Positions 54,758 through 64,000 of a stretch of DNA of 64,000 nt are shown here, in pieces. This DNA comes from Rhizomys pruinosus (taxonomy: Eukaryota > Chordata > Mammalia > Rodentia > Spalacidae): assembly GCA_009823505.1 (NCBI GenBank), contig VZQC01010425.1, forward strand, positions 3,712,330 through 3,776,329, in the 5' to 3' direction. The translations under genes were made by a program, and so were the position numbers. Numbering within the stretch: position 1 is the stretch's first letter; every line of letters starts with the position of its first letter. The notes beneath the pieces were generated by a model. The model saw only the letters and a list, made by a program, of their open reading frames with translations. It did not search any database and was not told the origin of the DNA.

Positions 54758-57200
54758 AACACACTAAATAGAATAAAGTAATGGAGAGTTGAATTATGAT
54801 CTTACAATGCCTTTTTGGGGGCAGGAATGTCATTTCATAGGATAAAAGGAACAAGAAGGGGGGCAGAATAAGACCCAGCAGATTCAGTTTGGGGGCAAAT
54901 GTGTCAGCTGCTACAGAGGACGGTGTGACTGTCCCAGTAGCCCAGCACTGGGAGGAAAGGCGGAAAGTTCCAGCGAAGCCAACCCAGGGCTGTGCTGCGC
55001 TGCAACATTTTGTTCTCTCAAGCATGCCGCTCAAAGCCATATTCATATTCCAGGGCTCATTGCTCATGGAATTTCAGATAACTTTGCTGTTCTCTTCACG
55101 CCCAAAACACAAGTAATATTTTGAATTTTTAAGATACATTTCATTCCTGAGAGGCAGTATATATCAGGAGCCTTTGTACATTCAGTTAATGACCCAAAAT
55201 AAAATTCCATTATTTACCAGATTTGTCCAGATTTGACCTTCTAAACTACTGATAGTATCTTTGTTTCTAGAAAGGTGCTGGCTGGGTCACTGGGCAATTC
55301 GTGATCATACAGGGGAGGCTAGCTCAAGCCCTCATGCAAGGAAATGGGGGCTCCAGAAATCTTGAGAAAGTGTGTACACACTGATGGACCTTGTCCATCA
55401 ACATCATCTAATTGGGACTATCTCCATAGCCTCTCAGGAGCTTGAGTTTCATTCTCTCCTTAAGTGCTATAGATCAAGTAGCCAGCTGCCAGCTCCTTCC
55501 ATTGTTAAGCTAGTGTGTTTTATTCCTGCTTTATTGTTTACATGTTAACTGGAGCTACAGTGGCCTCTGAAGGCTTCTGAATAGAAGTGTTGCTCAGTGT
55601 GATGGGGCTTGGGACAAAGCAGAAATGCAGCTGCTTCTTAACGTGGAGCTCCAGCCACCGGTCACTACCTCAAATCCAGCCCTAAGACAAGGAGTTGTCC
55701 CAGGGATCGGGAAGACTTACTACTGACTCCACTGAAAGAACCCGAGTCTCAACATTTTGGCCAATTCGTTTGGCTCCACCCTTATCTATAAGCCTGTCTG
55801 CTGATGGAAAAAAAGAAATAACTAAAATAATTAGAACCAGGGAGTTGATAGGAATTCAGAGGGACCTTAGACATGATGCCATTTATCAACCCAAAATAGG
55901 AACTAGGTGATCAGCTCATGAATCATTGGAAGAAAGATGACCTTTGCATCTTTAATTTTAATTCTAATTAGACTATCAATGAACTTGGAACAGTTTAGAG
56001 ACCTAACAGTTTAGAGATGTAGAAATCTGATAGACCCTGAAAAGTCTTTGGATATGATTGCTTCTACACTAAACGTTTCATCCCATTAAGGGATGACCCC
56101 TGGGGTAACCCATGCTTTGGTGGGAAGTAAACATTTTGGACAGAGGGTCTCGCCTCATAGAATCTGTAAGGTCACTTCCTGTGGTCACTTCCAGTGATGG
56201 TTGGTGGAGCTTCCCAGAGGTGGTCACTCTGTCTTGCCCTGTGGAAGACAACAGAAGCCAACCTTGGAGTGAGTTCAGTCATGCTATGGAGAGCCCAGCT
56301 CAGTACATCTCCACTTTGCTTCAAGGAATGGCCACCCACACCCACATCAAGCACTATAGACTCTGCAGGCATGAACCATCCAGCACAGACCCAAATAGTT
56401 TGGCAGTAGATACTCCCATCAGAAGAGCGATCAGCAGTTGGGAATTGTCATGTTCGAGTTGCTCTCTGATGTGCCCAGGGCTGTTGATCTTTCCCTTGGG
56501 AACACTCTCACTTATTTCCATTTTTTTCTAACCCTTTACTGTTGTCCCTTAACAGCACTGAAGCCACATTGACTTATTGCTTTCATCCATCAACAGAATA
56601 GTAATGACACACTGATTCGGCCAGATATTGTGGCCACTGACATCCAGCCAGGAGACAGAGGCTCCGGTTCCTCATCCCTCATCAGGGCACTGTTTACCCA
56701 ACAGCATGTCAGAGAAGTCACCACATGCAGAAGCCACAGTGTGGAGTTGTGGAGTGTGTGGTCTGTAAGAGAAAGGGAGTTTGCTCACCGAGGCTGTGGT
56801 GAACTTAAGGCCTGGCCATTTCAGCCCTGAAATGTTTACCAGCAATAACTGAATTACCTGGCAAAAATAGCAGCCAGGGCCGGGCACGGTGAGCCAGCTC
56901 CTGGGAAGACTGCTCAAGACAGTCACAAATGGATACTGGCCCAACTGCTGAAGTACAAGGAAGGAAGCACTTCTTGCACACACATGAGGCTAGGCTCTTT
57001 TAGTAAAGTCTCCAGGTTGAATTGCTGCTCATTCTTGCTTGTCACTGCCTGGTTTAGGTCGGCAGGTTTAGGCCAGATGGTTGACTCTCTTTCAAAGCTT
57101 CTGATATCTGGAATTCCTTTGGCCCAGGAAGTATTTATTATAGGAGGGCACTCTTCACTTATGCCTAAGGCTAGAAATTAAATCACTTAAAGTAACTGAG
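54758..57200. other. Unique DNA, no gene recognised
   Basis: About 2.4 kb without a clear transposon. A short GCCGGGCACGGTGAGCC near 56,878 may be a B1 stub. The longest frame (56,112-56,531 +, 139 codons) has no recognisable domain. Confidence 0.45.
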
Positions 57201-57205
57201 ATTTA

Positions 57206-57237
57206 TTATTGTTGTTGTTATTGTTGTTGTTGTTGTT
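57206..57237. repeat. (GTT)n microsatellite
   Basis: About 10 GTT/ATT triplets. Confidence 0.93.
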
Positions 57238-57296
57238 TCATTTAGTGAAGCAGGAGACAGCACTGTGTAGCTAGTAAGAGGACCTGAGATCACTAA

Positions 57297-57661
57297 TCTT
57301 GACACACTCAGGAAAAGGAAACTTCACTGGAGGAATTTCCTCCATCAGTTGGCCTATGGCCACATCTGTGGGGCATTTTCTTGATTTCTAATTGCTATAG
57401 GAGAGCCTAGCCTACTTACCATGAGCAGGGGGCCTGGGCTGTATAAGCAAGGTAGCTGAATGGGAGCCAGAAAGCAAGCCGGTAAGTACTGTTCTTCCAC
57501 TGGTCTCTGCTTCAGTTCTGCCTCCAGCTTTCTGCTTTGGGCTCCTGCCCTGGCTTCCCTCAATGATGAACTGTAGCCTGTAAGATGTAACAGCCCTTTC
57601 CTCCCCAAGTTGGTTTTGGTCAGTGTTTCATCACAGCAACAGAAGCCAAACCAGAACATGA
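57297..57661 (+). mobile_element. MT-like MaLR LTR
   Basis: 'TCTTGACACACTCAGGAAAA', 'GGCATTTTCTTGATTTCTAA', 'CCTTTCCTCCCCAAGTTGGT' and a terminal 'CAACAGAAGCCAAACCAGAA'. Same subfamily as 47,060. Confidence 0.78.
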
Positions 57662-57910
57662 GCCATGGTAAAACTGCAAGTTGCTCATGTATGTTGCAGT
57701 GAGTATAGAGACTGGTGTTAAAAGGAAGATTAGGGATTGACAGGGGAAAGTCTAGAACACTGAGCAGTATGAATAGGAGAGCTTGTAGCTGAGTATGAGA
57801 CAGCCAACCTAGACAGAGAGGAGGAGGGACAAGTCCTTGGAGTCCTTGAAGTAATCACAGCAGGCCAGCTGTCCCCCACCCTTAAACCCTTGAGGAATAC
57901 AGTAAAGAAC

Positions 57911-58292
57911 TTGTGGTTTGAGTGAAAATGTCCTCTACAGGCTCCATGTGTTTGAACATTTTGTCCCCAGTTGGTGGTGCAGTTTTGGGAGGCGTCAGAA
58001 GCTGTCTCCATGCTGGAGGAAGCACATCACTGAGGACAGGCTGTGAGAGTTCTTCCGCCTTGCTGGACTTCCGCTCACTCTCTGTCTTCTATTCTGCTTG
58101 AAGATGTGAGAATTTAGCTTTCTGTTCCTGTTCCAGCCACCTCACCATGCCTCCCCATCATGAAGGATTCTAATCCCTCTGGAAACTGGAACCAGGAACC
58201 ATAAAGTTCCAATAAACCCTTCCTTTTATAAGTTCCCTTGGTCACAATGTGTTATCACAGCAACAACAACAACAAAACTAATAGAACACTAT
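57911..58292 (+). mobile_element. ORR1-like MaLR LTR
   Basis: 'TTGTGGTTTGAGTGAAAATG', 'TTTTGTCCCCAGTTGGTGGT', 'CTCCATGCTGGAGGAAGCAC' and an end with 'GTTATCACAGCAACAACAAC' then AAAACTAATAG. A small CAA expansion lies at 58,262-58,275. Confidence 0.84.
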
Positions 58293-59520
58293 TCTCCTTC
58301 CTTATGCTCTTCCTTCTGATGCAGCTAATTGGGACAGACTAAACTGGAAGGATGGCTTCTAAGAAGAAGCTTCTACCTAGGAGACCACCCCAGACCACCT
58401 CATTGACACACAGTTAAATATGAGGCAACCAGAAAGACTGCAGCTACATCTTGGTGGCTGGGTTAAAGTCAACTCTGCCATGGGAAAGCTACAGGGAGTC
58501 GTGCACATGTGAGAACAAAGAGAGATCGGTTTAATTAACAGCAATTAAGCCCCTTCAAGTTCCCAGTAGTAATGTTGGCCAAGTGATTGACAGCTAGCAG
58601 ACAGCTTCAGTCAAAGCTGAAGTCAGAGACAGACAGACGTGGGGCTCCAAGTCTCCCAACTGGGTGGGCAGCTCATGAACAGCACGGGATTATCTCCCAG
58701 GTTGGGCCAGGGAGGGCGTGCACATAGCCAGTAAGTCTGTTGGTTGTCTCAGCCCGTGATAGCCAAGAGAACTAGCCACTCAGAGAATTCGCCTCAGGCT
58801 TCGTCCAGTTGCTGCCATTGCTCTGTAAAAACTTGGAATAAAGGAAATCCAGCGGCTTTTTCCTACGTTGGGAAACGTCCACCAACTCTGAAGAGTCTCT
58901 CTCACTTTTCCTTAATGTTTCACTTTTCTGAAATAATCCTTAGTAAAGCGTGCTTCCTGTTTTCATACTCCCGGGAGAGTCTATGCCACTAATTTTCTTT
59001 GGCATGATACAACAATCCAGAAGTCTCTATCCTGGGTCCATCTTTGCTGACTGTGAGCATCAGGCACCTTAGGTTCTTGAGTCACGCACGACTGGGCCCT
59101 GAGAGGACTGGCTTCTCTCAAACCTTGTATCATTTGTAACAAATTATACATTGAAGCCAGGTAATTAAATAAAATGTAGCTAAAAATCTTACTATTGGGG
59201 CTAAAAATTGGGAGAAAAATCTTCATGCAGTTTACTAGATTTTAAAATGTAACACTGATATTTTCTTGAAGGAGAAGAAACCAATTTACTATGGTGGACC
59301 TTAAACCAATCTACGGGAGGAAGCCGACTTGAGGACAGGCAGGACTCTTTGACAGAGGTGGCTCAGGAAGAGAAGACACTCAGGAAGGGGAGAAGCCATG
59401 ACCCCTGTACCCTATGCTAGCAATAAAAAGGTAGTCAGCCCCAGGAAAGTCACCACAGAGATCCAAAACAGGACAAAATGTCATCAGAGAAGTGCGAGGG
59501 TGCACAACAGAGTTGCTTGG
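58293..59520. other. Unique DNA including a motif-rich island
   Basis: No gene recognised. At 58,531-58,593 TTAATTAA, CAATTAAG and TGATTGACAG (58,584-58,593) cluster. The last matches the known PBX-MEIS/PREP composite site. Function is inference. Confidence 0.35.
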
Positions 59521-59523
59521 TTG

Positions 59524-59910
59524 CTGCTTAGTTTTTGTCAACTTGATACAAACTACAGTCACTCAAGAAGAGAACACCTGGATTGCAGAATTTTCTACAT
59601 CTGATGGGCTTATGGCCATGTCTGTAAGGCATCTTCTTAAGTGTTAGTTGATATAGAAGGGCCTAATCCACTGTGGACTGTGGGATCCCTGGGTAGGTGG
59701 ACCTGGGCTGGCTAACAAAGAAGGCTGAGCAAGCCAGCTTCAGCGGAAGCAAACCAGTAAACAGCCTTCCCCGCAGTCTCTGCTTCAACTCCTTCCAGAC
59801 TTCCCTAGATGATGAACTGTAACCTGCAAGACATAATAAACCCTTTCCTCCCCAAGTTGGTTTTGGTCAATGTTTTAGCACAATGACAGAAAGCAAACTA
59901 GAACAGATGG
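59524..59910 (+). mobile_element. MT-like MaLR LTR
   Basis: 'TTAGTTTTTGTCAACTTGAT', 'ACTACAGTCACTCAAGAAGA', 'GACATAATAAACCCTTTCCT' and a terminal 'AAAGCAAACTAGAACAG'. Confidence 0.8.
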
Positions 59911-59989
59911 ACATATGCTAAAGAAAATCATTCTGCAAAGGCCAGGGACCAATAGGTTCAAGCCTATTGTCTCTAGAAATGGACTCCTG

Positions 59990-60300
59990 TTACACAACTT
60001 TTCCTGGAGTGACATGAGCCCATTCAGCTACACAGGGCAATGATAACAAACCAAACACTAGTCCTGCCCAATCTAGCTTGGTGAGGCAATGAATTTATTA
60101 GGGTTACAAGATACTAGGTGACCCAAAGGTCACTCCATCACTGGAATACTCCCCTTTTGGCATGGGTGACATCTCATGACATCCTTGGAGCTCCCTGCCC
60201 AGCTTGCAGGCAGCCCAACTGAAGAGTGTCCCCTCCCCAGTAAATGCTGACTGCTTATATAACCTCAAGGTCGAGCATCCTGAGTCTTGTAAGAAAATAA
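59990..60300 (+). repeat. Unnamed dispersed repeat (copy 2)
   Basis: Counterpart of 14,760-15,120: 'AATTTATTAGGGTTACAAGA', 'GTGACCCAAAGGTCACTCCA' and 'TGACTGCTTATATAACCTCA' occur in the same order. Confidence 0.5.
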
Positions 60301-60780
60301 CTCATAATAGGTTAAGTTGGAATTCTACACAAAGTGTCAAATAGGACCTGATACCTCGTTCATCTCCCCTTGGGGAGCACGTGCTCTGGAGGTGGCCTGT
60401 CCCTCATCTGGTCTATGGTGTCCCATGAGGAAGAAGGCGAACACAAAAAGGGGGACTGTCAACCTCCATGAGTCACGAGATAATGACAATCTGGAGAATT
60501 AAACACCTCCCCACCCCCCACCCCCCCAGGATGCTCCTCCCCAGGCTGGTGGTCACTCCCTGGAACCACTTTCCCTCATCTTCAAGGTAGTTGATGATGA
60601 ACTCCAGTGACTACAGCCAATTAGAGCCGCTCTCTCTATTTCTTACTTTTGTTAGAAACAGCTCAGTAGGATCCCTGACAAATCCAAGTTCTTGACAATG
60701 GCCCAGGGACTCACAGTTAGGAAGGTAAGTGAACTTCGTTTCCAGCATAAAGCATTTCATTATCATAAAGCAGAGCATTT
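60301..60780. other. Unique DNA with C-rich run
   Basis: A C-rich stretch at about 60,507-60,528. No gene recognised. Confidence 0.4.
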
Positions 60781-60793
60781 AAAAGAGAAACTT

Positions 60794-61044
60794 GGGCTGA
60801 AGAGACGGCCTAGGAGTTAAGAGCACCGACTGCTCTTGCAGAGGACCCGGGTTCAATCCCCAGCACCCACAGGGCAGCTAAGAACTGTCTGTAACACCAA
60901 TTCCAGGAGAACTCCAATTCCAGGGGAATTCAAGACCCTCTTCTGACCTCCACAGCATTGCACGACATGGGTGCACAAGCCTACATGCAGACGGTACATT
61001 CATACACGTACAAAAATTAATAAAATTAAAAAAATAATAATAAT
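60794..61044 (+). mobile_element. B2 SINE with 15-bp target-site duplication
   Basis: Flanked by perfect AAAAGAGAAACTTGG copies (60,781-60,795 and 61,045-61,059). It includes an internal duplication of CCAATTCCAGG. The tail is A-rich with ATAATAATAATAA. Confidence 0.96.
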
Positions 61045-61085
61045 AAAAGAGAAACTTGGTCTCCTGGCTTCCCTGCAGGCTTGGT

Positions 61086-61550
61086 GTATTAGGGTTCTCT
61101 AAAGAAACAGAAGCAACAGGACGAATATATAGCTATATACAATTTATTGATTTGCTCACGTGACAGAGTTCAAGGAGTCCAACAGTAGCCGCACTGCACT
61201 AGAGAGGCTGAGAATCCAGGGAACTGCTCAGTCCACAAGGCTAGATGTCTCAGTAGTCCCAATCCGGTGCTGAAGGCCCGGTGGATTCCAGGAGATCTGC
61301 TGGTCTCAGAACACGCTAGGATCTGAAGGGTTGATCACAGCAGCAAGACAAACTCACCAGTGAGAGAGGCAAGCTGCAGGAAAAAAGGGACCAGCTCCCT
61401 CTGCCATGGCCTTTAATACTGCCTGCAGGCAGAAGGTAATGCCCACATTTGGAGTGGGCCATCCGGATTGAGGTGGTCCAATCCGAAGATCCTTTTTCTC
61501 TTATTTGTTCCTTAGTCCAGTCAGGTTGACACCCAGGATTAACCATCACA
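61086..61550 (-). mobile_element. ERVL-like solo LTR, antisense
   Basis: Minus strand starts TGTGATGGTTAATCCTGG at 61,550 and ends with the reverse of 'TATTAGGGTTCTCTAAAGAA' at about 61,087. Length 465 bp; no internal region. Confidence 0.75.
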
Positions 61551-62436
61551 CTTGGTCAGAGCCTATTCTCCTTTACCCCAGCATCCTCTGCAGGGCTTTG
61601 CTTTTGTAGTGCTGAACACCTAGAAGTGAAATTGCTTTTTCCTTTGCATTGAGCTAAGACCAACCTCTTCTTCTTCGCTGTATACAGGGGACATGAGGGG
61701 ACATTGACATGGAAAGGATGAAATAGAAGATGGTGACAAGGAACCCAGAGACAGTGACTGAAGGCGAGGTGTCTGTCTGGTATACCAGGAGCCAGCCTTC
61801 CTCCTCTATGGAGCTCCAGGGGATGCCAGGCTTGGCTCAGAAGAGGCCCAGACTCAGCAGCACTCACTGTGCAAAAGGCATTCAAACAGCAGGTTGAACC
61901 TGTGTTGTCCCCACCAGGACTACAGTCTGATGGGCTACCTGCAGCTCTGTGCAAAGCACACCTTTCATATCCATTTAGTACCAGAATCCAACTAAGAGTT
62001 ACAGACATTAGAACAAGCACGTGCTCTACCTATCATTACTATACCTCCACAACCAACTCACAGGATAGATCCAGAAGAGTTGAGAAGAATTAAAAGATAG
62101 CCCAGTCATGCTCAAAATCACCACTATCAGTGGCACTAATCTTACATTTCCTCAGAATGTGTGATTGAGAGTCCAAAGATGAACCAGTAGGGACCATCCA
62201 GGCCTGGGGCCAGCAGCCACTGTGAAATGGGGACCTGACTCCTGGGGCTTAAAACTGACCTAACAAAATAATGATTTTAGATGACTAAATGAGTGAATGA
62301 TTAGTTATTTGATTTCATATAGTAAGGCAATATAGGTAAAAGACTATTTCAATAAATTACTTATATATCTACTTATTTTTATTGTGAAATATTCACCTTT
62401 AATTTTATTGGGGGTTTTTGTTTGTTTTTTTGTAAA
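61551..62436. other. Unique DNA
   Basis: A 154-codon minus frame (61,556-62,020) is not recognised. The end is AT-rich. Confidence 0.4.
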
Positions 62437-62439
62437 GTT

Positions 62440-64000
62440 TTTTTTTTTGAAAGATTTTTTTTGTTTTTTTTTTATTTGTTTATTTTTTAAGGGATTCTAC
62501 AATATAAGAGCACAGTTGTTTTCAGATCACATTAACTTTGCTCAGTTTGCCATACAATTAGGTAATTGGTGCTAGCATCCAAAGATGAGGGATACCATTC
62601 ATCCTTTGTTTTTCTGGGACTGTGTTACTTCACTCAGAATGATATCTTCTAGCTCCAGCCATTTACCTGCAAAGTTCATGATGTCATCTTTCTTTACCAC
62701 TTCATAGAGCTCCATTGTGTACATGTACCACATTTTCTCTATCCACTCATCAGTTGAGGGGCACTTTGGTTGGTTTCAGCTCCTTGCTATTGTGAAGAGA
62801 GCTGCAATAAACATAGTTGTGCATGAATCTCTGTGGTAAGATGAGTCTTGTGGGTACATACCCAGGAGTGGTATAGCTGGGTCAGGTGGCAAGTTCATTC
62901 CAAGTCTTCCAAGGGTTTTCCATACTGCTTTCCATAGTGGCTGTATGAGTTTACATTCCCACCAGCAGTGGATGTGTTACCCTTTCCCCACAACCTCTCC
63001 AACACTTGGTATCATTTGTTTTCTTGATCCTAGCCAGTCTTATTGGAGTAAGATGATGTCTTAAAGTGGTTTTCATTTGCATTTCCTTAATTATTAGTGA
63101 TGTTGAACACTTTTTAAGATGTTTCTCAGCCATCTCTAATTCCTCATTTGTGAAGTCTCTGTTCACCTCTTAGCTCCATCTTTTGAGTGATTCATTTGTT
63201 TTCTTTCTTCTTTGTTTTTTGAGTAGTTTATATATTCTAGAAATCAATGCTTTGTCAGATATATCTGCAGTGAAGTTTTCCTCCCACTCTGTGGGTTTTC
63301 TCTTCACTTCCTTGATTGTTTCTTTTGATGTACAGAAGCTTTTGAGTTTAATGAGGTCCCATCTGTCAATTGTTGACCTTAATTCTTGCACAGCTGCTGT
63401 CTGATTTAGGAAGTCTTTTCCTATGCCTATGTCTTGTAGTCTGCTGCCAACTTTTTCTTCTGTCACCTTCAGAGTTTGGGGTTTTGCGTTGAGGTCTTTG
63501 ATCCATCTGGAGATGACTTTTGTACAGGATGAGAGGTAGGGGTTTAATTTCATTCTTCTACAAGTGGTAATCCAGTTTTGCCGCCAACACCACTTGCTGA
63601 AGATGCTGTCTTTCCTCCATTGTGTCTTCTTGGCCCCCTTGTCAAATATGAGGTGGTTGAAATTGTATGTGCTCAAGTTTTGTTCCATTGGTCAACAGGT
63701 CTGATTTTGTGCCAGTACCAAGCTGTTTTTATGACTATAGCCCTGTAGTATAGCTTGAAGTCTGGTATAGAGATCCTCCTTGTATTGCTCTTTCACTCAG
63801 GGTTGCTTTGGCTATTTGGGGTCTTTTGTTTTCCCAAATGAAATTAAGGACTTTTTTCCAAGCCTGTGAAGAAACTCTTGGGGATTTTAATTGGGATTGC
63901 ATTAAATCTGTACAAGAGTTTGGGTAGAATGGACATTTTTACTGTATTAATTTTCCCAATCCATGAGCATGGGAGGTTTTTCCATCTTCTGATGTCTTCT
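62440..64000 (-). mobile_element. LINE-1, antisense, ORF2 C-terminal region and 3' UTR
   Basis: The T-rich run at 62,440-62,490 is the poly(A) tail. It is followed by the same 3' UTR as the copy ending at 7,097, then the ORF2 C-terminus in two frames (62,951-63,166 and 63,170-63,688, the latter 172 codons). A frameshift breaks the Cys-His region ('[11 protein letters not shown]'). Sequence from 63,690 to the window end continues ORF2 upstream with further frame breaks. The reverse-transcriptase core and 5' part lie outside the window. Confidence 0.93.

Overview
The window reads as repeat-rich, non-coding DNA from a rodent, probably a muroid and perhaps a cricetid or other non-Mus lineage. The evidence is B1 (7SL-type) and B2 (tRNA-type) SINEs on both strands, B3-like composites, many rodent MaLR-type LTRs (MT/ORR1-like), and a rodent-style L1 with its own 3' UTR. 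Species assignment is inference. No prokaryotic features, tRNA/rRNA genes or convincing protein-coding exons of a cellular gene were found. The longer open frames are L1 ORF2 fragments or minisatellites that happen to lack stops.

Layout. 1-5.7 kb: GGAT/GATA microsatellites, unique DNA, B1, B2 and an antisense LTR. 6.2-10.4 kb: two L1 ORF2 fragments separated by an antisense LTR that carries a long CA-rich microsatellite. 10.4-24 kb: mostly unique DNA with scattered SINEs, a 31-bp minisatellite (16.4 kb), a solo LTR with TATA box inserted in a B2 (19.25 kb), a 44-bp minisatellite (22.9 kb), and a MaLR LTR still joined to its primer-binding site (23.7 kb). 24.5-35.4 kb: one locus present three times as partial forward (A), full inverted (B) and full forward (C), with a lone N at the A/B junction. 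36.3-36.8 kb: a 28-bp minisatellite with all three minus-strand frames open. 37-61.5 kb: unique DNA peppered with LTRs and SINEs, including nested insertions with clear target-site duplications. 62.4-64 kb: an antisense L1 running off the window end.

The strongest structural signal is the 24.5-35.4 kb A/B(inverted)/C arrangement. B and C form an almost perfect 4-kb palindrome with a 215-bp spacer. Single-base indels are plentiful in A and B, many of them inside the SINE copies. The left flank of A has an intact B1 target-site duplication that C lacks. Removing about 6.66 kb (27,093-33,754) restores one continuous locus. I therefore favour an assembly or long-read fold-back artefact over a real inverted triplication, though the sequence alone cannot settle it.

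A few AT-rich unique islands (about 41.4-41.85, 51.6-51.95 and 58.5-58.6 kb) contain clusters of homeodomain-type motifs and are plausible but unproven regulatory elements. I found no new biological system here and do not claim one.
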